DNA of 64,000 bases from Siphonodentalium dalli (Eukaryota; Mollusca; Scaphopoda; Gadilida; Siphonodentaliidae). Every line of letters starts with the position of its first letter. Within the stretch, counting starts at the first letter, position 1. The notes under the pieces were generated by a model. The model worked only from the letters and a program-made list of their open reading frames with translations, was not told the origin of the DNA and searched no databases. This document shows, in pieces, positions 25,601-30,052 of the stretch. The stretch spans positions 196,004,052-196,068,051 of the forward strand of contig CP136067.1 of the NCBI GenBank assembly GCA_032622095.1. The letters run 5' to 3'. The position numbers and the translations under genes are program-made.

Positions 25601-25682
25601 GATGAATGTCGACGATATGTTGTACAACATCGTCGTCGCCGGCAAATGTAACGGATACTGTCTTCTTTTTCTTTAAGGTCAT
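1446..25682 (-). CDS. ORC2: ORC2, origin recognition complex subunit 2, 5' half (six exons)
   Basis: ORC2 is the subunit of the six-protein ORC that binds replication origins in the nucleus and helps load the MCM2-7 helicase. I joined exons 25592-25682, 15356-15463, 12796-12882, 5801-5884, 5068-5273 and 1446-1651 (minus strand); every junction keeps frame. The first four introns are all phase 1, intron 5 is phase 0 and the donor of exon 6 is phase 2. The predicted 260 residues match ORC2 in order: FAGDDDVVQHI near the start, VYNFKTNKK, RLRKR, an acidic S/D-rich stretch with S/T-P sites, then YFDIHGSS...TSDRTLSKL and FNQWMFHL. The usual protein is near 570-580 residues, so the AAA+-like and winged-helix half lies left of the window. 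Introns (527 bp to 10.1 kb) are packed with transposons. Identity rests on recognised family motifs, not on a search. Confidence 0.9.
1838..2610. mobile_element. Tc1/mariner-like foldback element with nested insertion
   Basis: Flanked by TA on both sides (1836-1837 and 2611-2612). The ends are inverted arms of about 118 bp beginning CAGTAATGCCCTA and running through TCGACTCCTTAACCACAGCA and TATGGCTTGTTGCCA. Shorter copies of the same arms occur at 9666-9815, 9866-10047, 13011-13110 and 14481-14677. This copy is the longest because it keeps internal sequence and carries another element at 2031-2378. No transposase frame is visible, so it is non-autonomous. It lies in ORC2 intron 5. Confidence 0.8.
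2031..2378. mobile_element. Nested MITE, TACCGCTAT terminal repeats
   Basis: A 348-bp element inside the Tc1/mariner-like copy. Its 27-bp ends (TACCGCTAT.CT.AAAGTAATTGACCA) are inverted with two or three mismatches, and a short CAAA repeat flanks both sides. The interior is full of GGTATTACCGCGGT-like partial palindromes. No coding content. The superfamily is not clear from so short a TSD. Confidence 0.65.
2957..3125. repeat. Poly-G tract and 22-bp triplicate
   Basis: A run of about 20 G residues (2967-2982 plus a short continuation) is followed at about 3059-3125 by three tandem copies of a 22-bp unit containing ATAAAGCCTGGTTCCC. Simple-sequence DNA in ORC2 intron 5. Confidence 0.75.
3126..4155. 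repeat. Palindromic family B repeats and a 14-kb-region paralogue
   Basis: From 3355 to 3690 there are inverted fragments of a repeat with the phrases CCCTCTGGGGACCTCATTCT and GATGCTAGC, the same family as 14106-14256 and 17601-18735. From about 3925 to 4165 is a copy of the sequence found at 14008-14460 but lacking the 151-bp insertion seen there. The remaining bases look like ordinary intron; no exon was found. Confidence 0.6.
4156..4411. repeat. Tandem repeat, 64-bp unit, four copies
   Basis: Four near-identical copies of a 64-bp unit that includes ACTGTCGTCCGCTGCATACC and ACATATAACATATG. Differences are single bases (ATGTGGCAT versus ATGTGACAT), so the array is recent. It is in ORC2 intron 5. 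Confidence 0.9.
4465..5020. repeat. Diverged tandem repeat, about 174-bp unit, three copies
   Basis: The phrase AAACAAAGATGAATAACTCT recurs at 4472, 4645 and 4819 (spacing 173 and 174). Each unit also carries CAAAACGATTGAACA, GTCCTCATA, ATTGAGATCCG and GACATCGGA. The array ends in a GGACGGATGGACAGATG run typical of the 3' ends of several repeats in this window. Confidence 0.8.
5068..5273 (-). CDS. ORC2: ORC2 coding exon 5
   Basis: 206-nt exon after acceptor ATTCTAATTTCAG. It encodes a low-complexity acidic run (DDSSDDSLDDSLDDDSDDE) followed by a basic, S/T-P-rich segment with SPVTPKGK and SPSTPRGRARRK, then HEEAVDM. This matches the disordered, CDK-phosphorylated middle of ORC2. The donor I chose is ATG/GTTCGT, a weak match to consensus, but it is phase 0 as exon 6 demands; an alternative in-frame donor at GCT/GTTGAT is poorer. 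Reading on without splicing reaches a TGA at 5050-5052. Confidence 0.85.
5274..5800. other. ORC2 intron 4, nothing further recognised
   Basis: 527-bp AT-rich intron, the shortest of the gene, with canonical GT (at 5799-5800, minus strand) and AG (5274-5275) ends. No repeat family that I recognise lies in it. Confidence 0.7.
5801..5884 (-). CDS. ORC2: ORC2 coding exon 4
   Basis: 84-nt exon, two leading bases, 27 codons and one trailing base. Acceptor is ACTTCTCAG and donor GTAGGC. It encodes NETPVKQLARNRKLEATTPY followed by RLRKRNM. The TPYR tetrapeptide fits the full CDK site S/T-P-x-K/R and lies beside the basic RLRKR patch, which corresponds to the LRKR patch of vertebrate ORC2. A longer open frame runs through both introns here but is not the gene. 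Confidence 0.85.
6340..6560 (-). mobile_element. tRNA-derived SINE fragment
   Basis: Shares a long diverged segment with 23395-23755, including GTTGCCATC, CCCAGTA, the phrase ACGATTCCAGAAGCA and CTCAGACAAAATTTG. A CTGAGCTAC remnant of a tRNA box A (minus strand) is still visible near 6367. Decayed copy in ORC2 intron 3. Confidence 0.6.
6660..6780. repeat. Inverted-repeat element with TTCTCTTATATATGCGAG core
   Basis: Two inverted copies of a core containing ATTCTCTTATATATGC (6690-6712 and 6745-6768) with AGGCTCCCTAT at the inside. The same core forms the hairpins of the piggyBac-like MITEs, but the ends here are different (GAAAGGGTTAATAC), so this is a separate element sharing the core. Confidence 0.6.
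6905..7459. repeat. Tandem repeat, 55-bp unit, about ten copies
   Basis: Ten near-identical 55-bp units containing ATCATCAGATCTCCATAAAA and CGCTGACAGGTAATC. The first unit is joined to a stretch with repeated TTGGCCAAA motifs (6845-6895). The same ATTATCATCAGATCTCCAT phrase with TGGCCAAA motifs occurs once at about 14765-14890, so the array arose by amplifying part of a dispersed element. Identical repeats separated by no unique spacers rule out a CRISPR array. Confidence 0.9.
7505..9662. mobile_element. PIF/Harbinger-like element, interrupted by a hAT
   Basis: Ends are inverted: GGCC(A/T)AAAAAAAAATACC then TTTGTTTCCCCTAAC on both sides, with TTA flanking each end (7502-7504 and 9663-9665), the TSD expected of PIF/Harbinger. 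Without the nested hAT and its TSD the element is about 0.8 kb. The interior contains a short open frame from about 9094 to 9329 (+) starting MASQTMVTSSV, which I cannot assign. No transposase is recognised, so it is likely non-autonomous. Confidence 0.7.
7704..9059. mobile_element. Non-autonomous hAT-like element, 1.36 kb, perfect 8-bp TSD
   Basis: Terminal repeats TAGTGATGAGC and GCTCATCACTA are inverted, and AAATCTTC is duplicated exactly on both sides (7696-7703 and 9060-9067). Subterminal sequence AATCGGCCGATTGTG, itself a partial palindrome, appears near both ends. The inside has only short open frames, so the transposase is missing. It sits inside the PIF/Harbinger-like element and is therefore the younger of the two. 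Confidence 0.85.
9666..10047. mobile_element. Two adjacent Tc1/mariner-like foldback MITEs
   Basis: The first copy (9666-9815) has a full left arm and hairpin turn at AAAGCTC...GAGCTTT but its right arm is cut off at TTTCTGACTAA. The second (9866-10047) is complete, TA-flanked, about 182 bp. Both belong to the CAGTAATGCCC family. The first starts directly after the TTA of the Harbinger-like element, so that TTA contributes its TA. Confidence 0.8.
10080..10960. repeat. Interspersed repeats with GGACGGACGG tails
   Basis: Two stretches end in GACGGACGGACG runs (about 10318-10340 and 10843-10872). The first carries GGGCCATAACTC and TCGAACTTGGCCTGTAT, also seen at 1253-1440 and, loosely, at 30085-30260. 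The second contains repeated GGCTAGCCACATA / TAGCCACATAAGTAG motifs. No coding potential. Confidence 0.55.
10961..11682. other. No gene recognised; 27-bp duplication
   Basis: AT-rich ORC2 intron 3. At about 11180-11236 the phrase GTCACGTGATGTACCATACA is duplicated in tandem. From 11580 there are decayed TGGCCAAA/TTGGTCAAA motifs like those at 6845 and 14765. No exon found. Confidence 0.55.
11683..11905. repeat. Tandem repeat of about 56 bp, four copies
   Basis: Four full or partial copies of a unit containing CATCAAAGAGCGTACAAAGA and CATACCTTTATTAATGGC. One copy lacks its first part, so copy length varies. Confidence 0.85.
11835..12074 (+). pseudogene. Short open frame continuing out of the 56-bp repeat
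   Basis: 79-codon open frame whose first half is encoded by the tandem repeat (NPDTHQRAYKDIPLLMA) and which goes on with LLGVICSLGSLLADLGVLDS and FNKFSLSSPDD before a stop. The reading frame looks protein-like, and the repeat may have grown from the start of a former transposon or host exon. I cannot name a family. It is antisense to ORC2 and inside its intron 3. Confidence 0.2.
12075..12795. other. No gene recognised
   Basis: AT-rich ORC2 intron 3 sequence directly downstream of exon 3. I see no repeat family and no exon. Confidence 0.6.
12796..12882 (-). CDS. ORC2: ORC2 coding exon 3
   Basis: 87-nt exon with acceptor TATTTCGTAG and donor GTAAAA; two leading bases, 28 codons, one trailing base. 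It encodes LLVGDTSVVGCEVYNFKTNK followed by KCGQMAAK. The VYNF.T.KK...MA pattern corresponds to the KVYSF-type motif in the N-terminal half of vertebrate ORC2. Phase 1 on both sides fits its neighbours. Confidence 0.85.
13011..13110. mobile_element. Half copy of the Tc1/mariner-like foldback MITE
   Basis: Only the right arm of the CAGTAATGCCC family is present, from CAACAAGCCATATTTCCGAC to GGGCATTACT. The left arm is missing. In ORC2 intron 2, 130 bp from exon 3. Confidence 0.75.
13111..14007. repeat. Mostly unassigned; GGTGGGTCCC repeat at 13830-13995
   Basis: The first 650 bp hold only short, unconvincing open frames. From about 13830 the sequence GGGGTGGTGGGTCCCAAATT and a TTTTTTTCCAGACTCCCTGG end match a dispersed repeat also present at about 30775-30905 and, loosely, at 39085-39240. 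Confidence 0.5.
14106..14256. mobile_element. 151-bp palindromic hAT-like MITE, perfect 8-bp TSD
   Basis: Long inverted arms begin CAAGCCTTGAAATAGTGTGT on one side and end with its complement on the other. ATCTGAAC is duplicated at 14098-14105 and 14257-14264. The paralogous sequence at 3925-4165 reads through this point without the element, so the insertion is supported by an empty site. Its inner phrases (GAATGAGGTCCCCAGAGGGT, GATGCTA) define family B, found as fragments at 3355-3690 and 17601-18735. Confidence 0.8.
14481..14677. mobile_element. Tc1/mariner-like foldback MITE
   Basis: Near-complete 197-bp copy of the CAGTAATGCCC family; the left TA is mutated and the right TA is kept. The two flanks (TTTAGTTAAGA.AAGGTTAACA and TCATTACTAAATGCTCAGACAT) are partly repeated on either side, so a local duplication of about 70 bp accompanies it. 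Confidence 0.75.
14980..15338. mobile_element. piggyBac-like MITE, copy 1
   Basis: Bounded by TTAA at 14976-14979 and 15339-15342, with inverted ends CCCTTTACCCAAC and GTTGGGTAAAGGG: the TSD and CCC...GGG termini expected of piggyBac. Inside are two hairpins, each made of GCATTCTCTTATATATGCGA and its complement. It is inverted relative to the other two copies (40018-40409, 47789-48179). Its end is only 17 bp from the donor side of ORC2 exon 2. Confidence 0.9.
15356..15463 (-). CDS. ORC2: ORC2 coding exon 2
   Basis: 108-nt exon after acceptor TATATTTGCAG, with donor GTGAGT; two leading bases, 35 codons, one trailing base. It encodes NKRKTQNVPKKKILKTVRSE followed by IESDEEEEDDPKTPS. The lysine-rich stretch followed by an acidic run matches the PKKIIKK...EEDD layout of the ORC2 N terminus. 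A piggyBac-like MITE begins just past the splice donor. Confidence 0.85.
15464..15845. other. ORC2 intron 1, nothing recognised
   Basis: AT-rich sequence with a small duplicated TTATGTTATGTATGATT phrase near 15690-15720. No gene or known repeat. Confidence 0.55.
15959..16333. mobile_element. Tc1/mariner-like MITE, 375 bp, TA TSD
   Basis: Ends CCCCGCTGGACAAAACAAGT and the complement are inverted over about 27 bp, flanked by TA at 15957-15958 and 16334-16335. The interior is built from repeated, partly inverted CGGCCGAA(C/T)GGCAAGTACA phrases, giving GC-rich sequence in an AT-rich setting. The inverted paralogue near 20430-20450 reads TGTATAGGTTTC with one TA and no element, which is a clean empty site. 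Overlapping short frames on both strands are by-products of the repeats. Confidence 0.9.
16600..17239. other. No gene recognised
   Basis: Part of the left arm of the large inverted-repeat element to about 16760, then unassigned sequence. Open frames on both strands at 16899-17120 overlap each other completely, which argues against coding. Confidence 0.5.
17240..17600. repeat. Diverged family A copy
   Basis: Contains GGTGACCCCATCTGAATAAA, TTTGAATCCCAG, TAAGAATTACTATGTAG and GCCCTTATTTGAC, in the order seen at 690-1250, but more decayed and without the hairpin tail. Confidence 0.55.
17601..18735. repeat. Tandem triplication of a 432-450 bp unit (family B)
   Basis: TTCCCCAGTTGAAGTTGGT recurs at about 17600, 18032 and 18482 (spacing 432 and 450); the third unit is truncated. 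Each unit contains inverted CCAGAGGGTGAATTTGGTGA / AATTCACCCTCTGGGGACCT pairs. Two 60-codon minus-strand frames 432 bp apart are copies of each other and not genes. Confidence 0.85.
18736..19164. other. No gene recognised
   Basis: AT-rich sequence with short homopolymers; no repeat family or exon seen. Confidence 0.5.
19165..19560 (+). repeat. Interspersed repeat, family A, second copy
   Basis: Matches 690-1252, including the GACGGACGGACGAGGAGTGA run and the terminal ATAGCTCCACCGGAGACTTC hairpin. The end point (GGTGAGCTAAAA) is the same in both copies, which defines the 3' boundary of the family. Confidence 0.75.
19561..20190. other. No gene recognised; overlapping frames on both strands
   Basis: A 110-codon minus frame (19696-20028) and a 97-codon plus frame (19884-20177) overlap. 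Neither shows a family motif or splice context. The plus frame has a mildly protein-like stretch (FFNICGEPLEFQ), too little to call a gene. Confidence 0.4.
20636..21478. mobile_element. hAT-like element with GATTTAAATC-rich ends
   Basis: Starts CAGGGTTGGCTGATTTAAAT, a hAT-type end, followed by a dense cluster of GATTTAAATC palindromes (20645-20740). An AAATCGATTTAAATCACT stretch at about 21455-21473 is the likely other end, but its final CAGCCAACCCTG is gone, so the TSD cannot be read. The interior shows no transposase. Confidence 0.5.
21550..22320. repeat. Diverged repeat units with CACCCCAAAATTCAG
   Basis: The phrases CCAAAATTCAGCAAAAA, TTTTAG.GAAATTCGG.A and GAACACAAAAG recur near 21558, 21768 and 22130 with related text between them. 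These are three old units of at least about 200 bp. Confidence 0.6.
22321..23120. other. Poly-G and poly-C tracts; no gene recognised
   Basis: A nearly pure G run of about 25 residues plus a second GGGGGGG block lie at 22345-22376, and a C run of about 20 at 22620-22640; both could form four-stranded structures and are likely assembly trouble spots. The open frame at 22668-22904 has no recognisable domain. Confidence 0.6.
23127..23196. repeat. Pair of near-palindromes, GGCGACGAG core
   Basis: Two inverted repeats, GGCGACGAGTTAT.. closed by CTCGTCGCC (23129-23150) and GGCGACGAGATATCGTCGCC (23173-23192), lie 22 bp apart, each followed by GGCGTTCA/GGCGCTCA. They are GC-rich islands in AT-rich DNA. 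Confidence 0.6.
23395..23755 (-). mobile_element. tRNA-derived SINE
   Basis: On the minus strand it starts with a tRNA-like head: box A GTAGCTCAGTTGATTG (23728-23743) and box B GGTCGAGGGTTAAAATCC (23692-23709), at tRNA-like spacing. A body follows containing ACGATTCCAGAAGCATAAGA and the phrase CACGTTAAAGATCCC. A decayed relative lies at 6340-6560, and a further stretch with CACGTTAAAGAATGC lies at 23960-24005. It is not a functional tRNA gene, since the arms do not pair well. Confidence 0.7.
23756..24344 (-). mobile_element. Second SINE-like body and unassigned sequence
   Basis: At about 23945-24020 the minus strand reads GTGTGCACGTTAAAGAATGC then CTGGAGTCACCACAGGGTTA, a SINE-type core. The rest to 24344 is unassigned ORC2 intron 1 sequence. 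Confidence 0.45.
24353..25429 (+). mobile_element. MULE (Mutator-like) derivative with CCGAAACG ends
   Basis: CAATTGAC is duplicated at 24345-24352 and 25430-25437. The ends contain iterated TCGTTTCGG / GACGTTTCGGC motifs on the left and CCGAAACGTCCC motifs on the right, roughly inverted. Inside is a piece of transposase (24811-25125). An 8-bp TSD fits Mutator-like elements (usually 8-9 bp) and also hAT; the transposase motif decides for MULE. At 1.08 kb it is an internally deleted copy. It lies in ORC2 intron 1, 162 bp from exon 1. Confidence 0.75.
24811..25125 (+). pseudogene. MULE transposase N-terminal fragment
   Basis: 104-codon frame. Residues about 45-75 read YRHIVFATPFQLGILQQS then RRWFIDGTFKV; the W-x-I/D-GTF motif marks the start of the MULE transposase catalytic domain, whose first acidic residue is the D of DGTF. 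Upstream is a CIKCGK...H segment that may be a remnant of a zinc-binding region. After GTFKV there is a possible splice donor (AAGGTAATT), and the later catalytic residues are absent, so it cannot be active. Confidence 0.65.
25592..25682 (-). CDS. ORC2: ORC2 coding exon 1 with start codon
   Basis: 91 nt from ATG to donor GTAAAT, leaving one base (phase 1). It encodes MTLKKKKTVSVTFAGDDDVV followed by QHIVDIHHKK. The V.F.GDDDV..HI.D pattern is the conserved N terminus of animal ORC2 and fixes the start. The open frame runs on into the intron to 25275, which is not coding. An E2F site lies 52 bp upstream. Confidence 0.9.
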
Positions 25683-25733
25683 GATCGTCGTAATGCTGTT
25701 TGCAATTTGAGACGAATATATTTGTTGAAATTA

Positions 25734-25745
25734 TTTGGCGGGAAA
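25734..25745. promoter_or_regulatory. E2F-binding site upstream of ORC2
   Basis: TTTGGCGGGAAA is a perfect match to the E2F/DP consensus (TTTSGCGCS-type, palindromic reading). It lies 52 bp upstream of the ORC2 ATG. E2F control of replication-licensing genes at the G1/S boundary is well established in animals, so this is very probably the core cell-cycle element of the promoter. I see no TATA box. Confidence 0.8.
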
Positions 25746-25799
25746 TGATGTTGGTTGTACCGTGAAAATTGCGTACCACAATTACAATGATTAATTACA

Positions 25800-26386
25800 G
25801 GGAACACATTATTTCACTATACCGGTACCGTAGTAGTCCGGACACCAAGACACACATGTTTTGGCGTATACATGATTCCGACCGAGGGCACCATTCGGAA
25901 TAATCCACCGGCTGACAGCCATGAGGAATTTGAGAAATTCGTGTAAAACCAAGATGGTGGTCAAAATGGCCGTCCTTGACACAAGAAAATGTGTTTTACG
26001 GCAAAAGAAGCAGAGATGCACAGCAATACCACACTGATTATGTTTCTAGGATTTCATTGTGTTATTTCAATCGGGCTTAGTTGTGATGATTGTTCCAATG
26101 ATCATATAGGCCTACGGGTATGTGGCCACTTATATGACGGCTTTACTAAATCGTGAAAATCTTTGTTTTTCACTTAAGAAAATATCTCAGTACCGGTACG
26201 CAGAGTGCTATTGGCCCGAAATGAATATTTTGTCAACCTAATGAATAATTCCGACATAAATATGATCGGCACCTTGATATGTTTAATCTCGTGTAGACGA
26301 ATTCATGCGAATTTAAAGATATACGGTATGCAAACTGGCTAAAAGAATATGCTATCATCACTCCTTTTGGAAGGTGTTTGGTTATG
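25800..26386. promoter_or_regulatory. Upstream region of ORC2, no gene recognised
   Basis: A short plus-strand frame starts near 25952 (ATGGTGGTCAAAATGGCC) in a CAAGATGGTGG context resembling a YY1 site or initiator, and could mark a divergent transcript. It stops after 28 codons with no convincing donor. The rest has no recognisable feature. Confidence 0.3.
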
Positions 26387-27065
26387 GGAAGCCAAATTGA
26401 CATTTAATAAATAATTGAGCTTAAGTACAATGAGAAATCTCTAATTGCGCTTACGCGCAATAATAATAATCCTTATTGCACTTAAGTCCAATAAGATCTT
26501 CTCTTATATATATTCCTTATTGTGCCTAAGGACAATAAGATCTTCTCTTATTGCGCTTATGCTCAATTAGATTTTCCCTTATATTGCACTTACGCGCAAT
26601 TAGGGATTCCTTTAAGTGCAATAAGATATTCTTTATTGAACTTAAGTGCAATTACATCCTTAAACCACAATTAATACATCCCTCATGAGATCACCCGTCT
26701 GCAAATAGTAGGATCTGAATAGGCCTACGTATGTGGACAGCCACCATGTCACCAATAAACTCAACCCATTGCACTATGGACTACACCCTTTGAATTACGG
26801 GGAGTTTATGTATTGTGGCTAATTGCGCTTAAGCACAATAGGAAAATTTTTAGTTGCACTTTAAACGCGCAATTAGCTCTTATTATAATATTCCTTATTG
26901 TGCTTAAGTGCAATTAGATGTTCCTTGTTGGGCTTAAGCACAATTATATATTTCCTTATTGCGCTTAAGCGTGATTAGATCTTCCCTTGTTGCACTTAAG
27001 CAAAATTAGATATTCCTTATTTGCGCTTAAGTTCAATTATTTATCAAATGGCAATTTGGCTTTCC
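26387..27065. mobile_element. Element with arrays of CTTAAG-centred palindromes
   Basis: Inverted ends GG(A)AAGCCAAATTG and ATAAATAATTGA.CTTAAG, flanked by ATG at 26384-26386 and 27066-27068. Each end is filled with 7-8 copies of an 18-bp palindrome, typified by ATTGCGCTTAAGCGCAAT, separated by short linkers such as AAGATCTTCTCTT. A core of about 170 bp (26650-26820) is unique. No open frame of note, so non-autonomous. The superfamily is not determined. Confidence 0.75.
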
Positions 27066-27068
27066 ATG

Positions 27069-28453
27069 TTTGATATCATGGTAAAATAATGAATTAAAAG
27101 TCACATAGAGGTGTATTTCTGAATGATGAATCAGAATCTGGGTTATCAAAGGTGGCGCAATATGATAACATCCATAGATGTGAACAGCTCCACGCCCTCT
27201 GCCGAACGCGTTTGCTCACTGCGTCATTATTTTGGTTTGTGACAATAATGGTGTATCCGAATCTCGTTGCCATGTAGTTGGCCGAGAGGTTATGCGTGAC
27301 TGCCGACTCAAATGGGAACATCTTATCATCTGCATAACTGCACCAGATGTTAATATCACATCTGTTGAAACAAAGAGTCACGGGTCATCCCGAATTCCAG
27401 CGTGATGTAATCACTGAAATTTGTGGAAATTCTATTTTAACCTCTTGGTTGCTATACGTCAGTACTGAATATGGACGTAATATGTCACGCTGTGTGCTAT
27501 ATATACGACTGTAGGCCTACTAAGTACGGACCTACTTCAGCACACTAGCAGTCGGCCATTATTCATAACTGAAACTCAGATGTTGATGCAATGATCGGAA
27601 CAACTATATCTCGAAGTTTCAAACAGTGTATGATGTTCCACGATTGTTCCACGATTGGATTGTATTGTATTGTAATTGTATGTTATTTGTGATATTCCCG
27701 TTATAATTTGTCCATGCACGGGAAACTGGTCCTAACGTTATCGGCCCAGCACTCGACGTCATAGCGCCATTAGCAGTAAAAAGGTTACCCCCCCCCCCCC
27801 CCTAGATATTGAGCGCTGCTCCGTTGTATTGTCTTTAATTGTATTGAAGGTGTATATAGATAATCCGCCTAGCGTTAAAATTAAAATAGACACTACATAT
27901 AGCCACATATTGAATGGGCGTGACGGCCGGAATCACAGATAAAATACACACATGTGAGGGTTACCTTATAATACAAAGGAAAACCCTGCTCATTCGCCAA
28001 GTGTAAGTCGATCAACTGGCAGGAGAAATATTCAGCTTTTTATAAAATGACAATAATCTGTGCAATGATGCGTGGTGAGGGCGTGACAGCGTTTTATGTT
28101 TCGTGACGGAATCACACAGTGCCGCGTGACGGAATCACAATGAAAGTTATTTTCTGGTCAATGTTGACTTCCTTCTTGAATTCTTATGGTATATGTTCTT
28201 CAAATAATACGCTTCCGCTATACTGATAGTGTTTTCGACAATAAGCAAGACAACAATCTGAATTGTGTTTGATGCATGCCTTCAAATATATATGGCATAT
28301 AATATAATAACAGTTCAAGACCACGAATGGCTTAAATAGTTATATAACTACCAACCTGACATGAACATTGTCAGTAATTAAATCAAATTTCAAGTTACTG
28401 TATATCAGTTACATGTATCTTGAACAAAACCCACATCGCTGTAACGGTTTTTA
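27069..28453. other. No gene recognised
   Basis: AT-rich intergenic DNA with a C homopolymer near 27787-27802. Short CGTGACGG(A)ATCACA phrases recur at 27918, 28099 and 28124. A 95-codon minus frame (27094-27381) shows no family motif. Confidence 0.5.
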
Positions 28454-28690
28454 ACGGTACTCAATCAGATCATACGCTCCTAAATTACTATTTCTTTGGT
28501 TTCGGGGGATAAAACATATTTGATTCGAGTCGAGGAAGCCACCCGTCAAAGCTCAGAGTGATCAGATATCGATTTTTGAAGTTTGTTATTTCTCGAGATG
28601 TTTAATAATAAGTGGCCCAGAAACACGTGGTCAAACGGACGGTCTTGCGGGTGAAGATGGATAACTCTAAAATCAAGTGGTAAATAATAA
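28454..28690. mobile_element. Half copy of the AAGGTACTCAATC MITE family
   Basis: Starts CGGTACTCAATCAGAT and continues with TTTGATTCGAGTCGAGGAAG, GATCAGATATCGATTTTTGA and GATGGATAACTCTAAAATCA, as in the full copies at 29580-30050, 36182-36631 and 60803-61242. The other half is missing. Confidence 0.75.
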
Positions 28691-28762
28691 ACACTTGATT
28701 TTACAGTCCTACATTAGGTCCTATACATTATTTTGTATATATTGTTTTGAGATAAGGGTAGC

Positions 28763-29083
28763 GTGATGTCCGTAACTTCAGCGGCACGGGTTACGGCACA
28801 ACAAATATGCATGCGTGATTTACAATGTATTATAACATCCCTTTATATGTCTGGGGATAAATGTTTGTTACTTTGTGTACATATCGATTGCCCAAACATT
28901 GAAACCTATTGCAGTGATAAATACGAAATCAAACCGATGTTGCTGTCGCACATCGTCGCGTCAGAACTAAAGTGTTCTATCTCCATGATATTTCAATTTT
29001 TGTGGGAAATCGAGCTCAGTTTTGACACACCGGATCACATGTTCTCATTCCTTTTTTTGGACGAGAGTACACAGCGGGTATGA
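28763..29083 (+). CDS. Possible coding exon, function unknown
   Basis: 106-codon frame, among the longest uninterrupted frames outside the recognised genes, starting MMSVTSAARVTAQQ. The composition is protein-like, with alternating hydrophobic stretches, several cysteines and no simple repeats. It ends just after a possible splice donor (CAGCGG/GTATGA near 29079). I recognise no family. It could be a first exon of a plus-strand gene that also uses the exon at 32861-32955, but nothing joins them by frame (the phase at the donor is not fixed). It may also be chance. Confidence 0.25.
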   Translation: MMSVTSAARVTAQQICMRDLQCIITSLYMSGDKCLLLCVHIDCPNIETYCSDKYEIKPMLLSHIVASELKCSISMIFQFLWEIELSFDTPDHMFSFLFLDESTQRV

Positions 29084-29094
29084 AATCTGTGTAA

Positions 29095-29575
29095 AAATAC
29101 TATTATATCAGGGGGGGGGGGGAATCTGCAAACAAATTCCGTATATAGGGCCGTGGTGGGTGGGTGGTCCAGAGGCCGAAAAAATCGTGCTTGTAAATTT
29201 TTTCCAAAATGGTTTTATTTCAAACAATTTACAAGTACTGACCATGTAATGTTGTTTGTAAGCATGTTAGTACCATGCTTGTTGGTATAGGGCTATATAT
29301 GCAGCTATAGTGACTCTTTAGCCTCAGATTTAACAACATTCTGGATTTCACAGGATCCCGGCCCACTTCAGTGGACCACCGTAATAGCGTTCAGGAAACT
29401 TAACCCATGGTTGAGTTATAATAATGCAAAACGTGTTTACGGATGGAACAAGGCCGGTAAATCTGGTATGCATTGATAGGCGAAACCTGTGATATGCAGT
29501 AATATGTGCATACATTCTTCCCTATCATTCTGGTCTATCACCATACCAAACCACATCAAAATTCGACAACCGACA
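29095..29575. repeat. G-rich tract and interspersed repeat
   Basis: A G run at 29111-29122 is followed by GGTGGGTGGGTGGTCC. From about 29395 is a dispersed repeat (GTTGAGTTATAATAATGCAAAA, TGGTATGCATTGATAGG, TCTGGTCTATCACCATACCA) whose related copy continues at 30060-30260. Confidence 0.5.
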
Positions 29576-29579
29576 CTTA

Positions 29580-30050
29580 AAGGTACTCAATCCGATAAAA
29601 CTCCTCTCAATTACTATTTCAATGGCTTCGGGGGTCAAAAATATTTGATTCGAGTCGAGGAAGTCACCCATCAAAGCTCAGATTTGTTAGATATCGATTT
29701 TAGAAATCTATTATTTTTCATTATCGGGAATACTATCTGGCCCAGAACTCAGTCAAAATTGCGTTAAAATTACCACTTGATTTTAGAGTTATCCATCCTT
29801 GTCTGTTTGAATAGATTTGGAGTACACATCCAGAGCAGATTACGGCAGTTATTAGTACTCATCTCGAGAACATAACAAATTTCAAAAATCAATATCTAAT
29901 AACTCTGAGCTTTGTTTGATGGGTTCCTCGACTCGAATCAAATATTTTTTACCCCCAAAGCCAAAGAAATAGTAATATAGGACCCTCTGATCGGATTGTT
30001 GTTGTTGGAATCTGTTGAGATGGGGACCCTCTTTACGGAATGAGTACCTT
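29580..30050. mobile_element. TA-flanked MITE, AAGGTACTCAATCC family, full copy
   Basis: 471 bp with inverted ends AAGGTACTCAATCCGAT and its complement (here TTACGGAATGAGTACCTT), TA on each side (29578-29579 and 30051-30052). It interrupts a dispersed repeat: the related unbroken text at about 30205 (CCGACTCTTGAGTTATAATG) lines up with the two flanks. The TA TSD suggests Tc1/mariner-like origin. No coding content. Confidence 0.8.
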
Positions 30051-30052
30051 TA

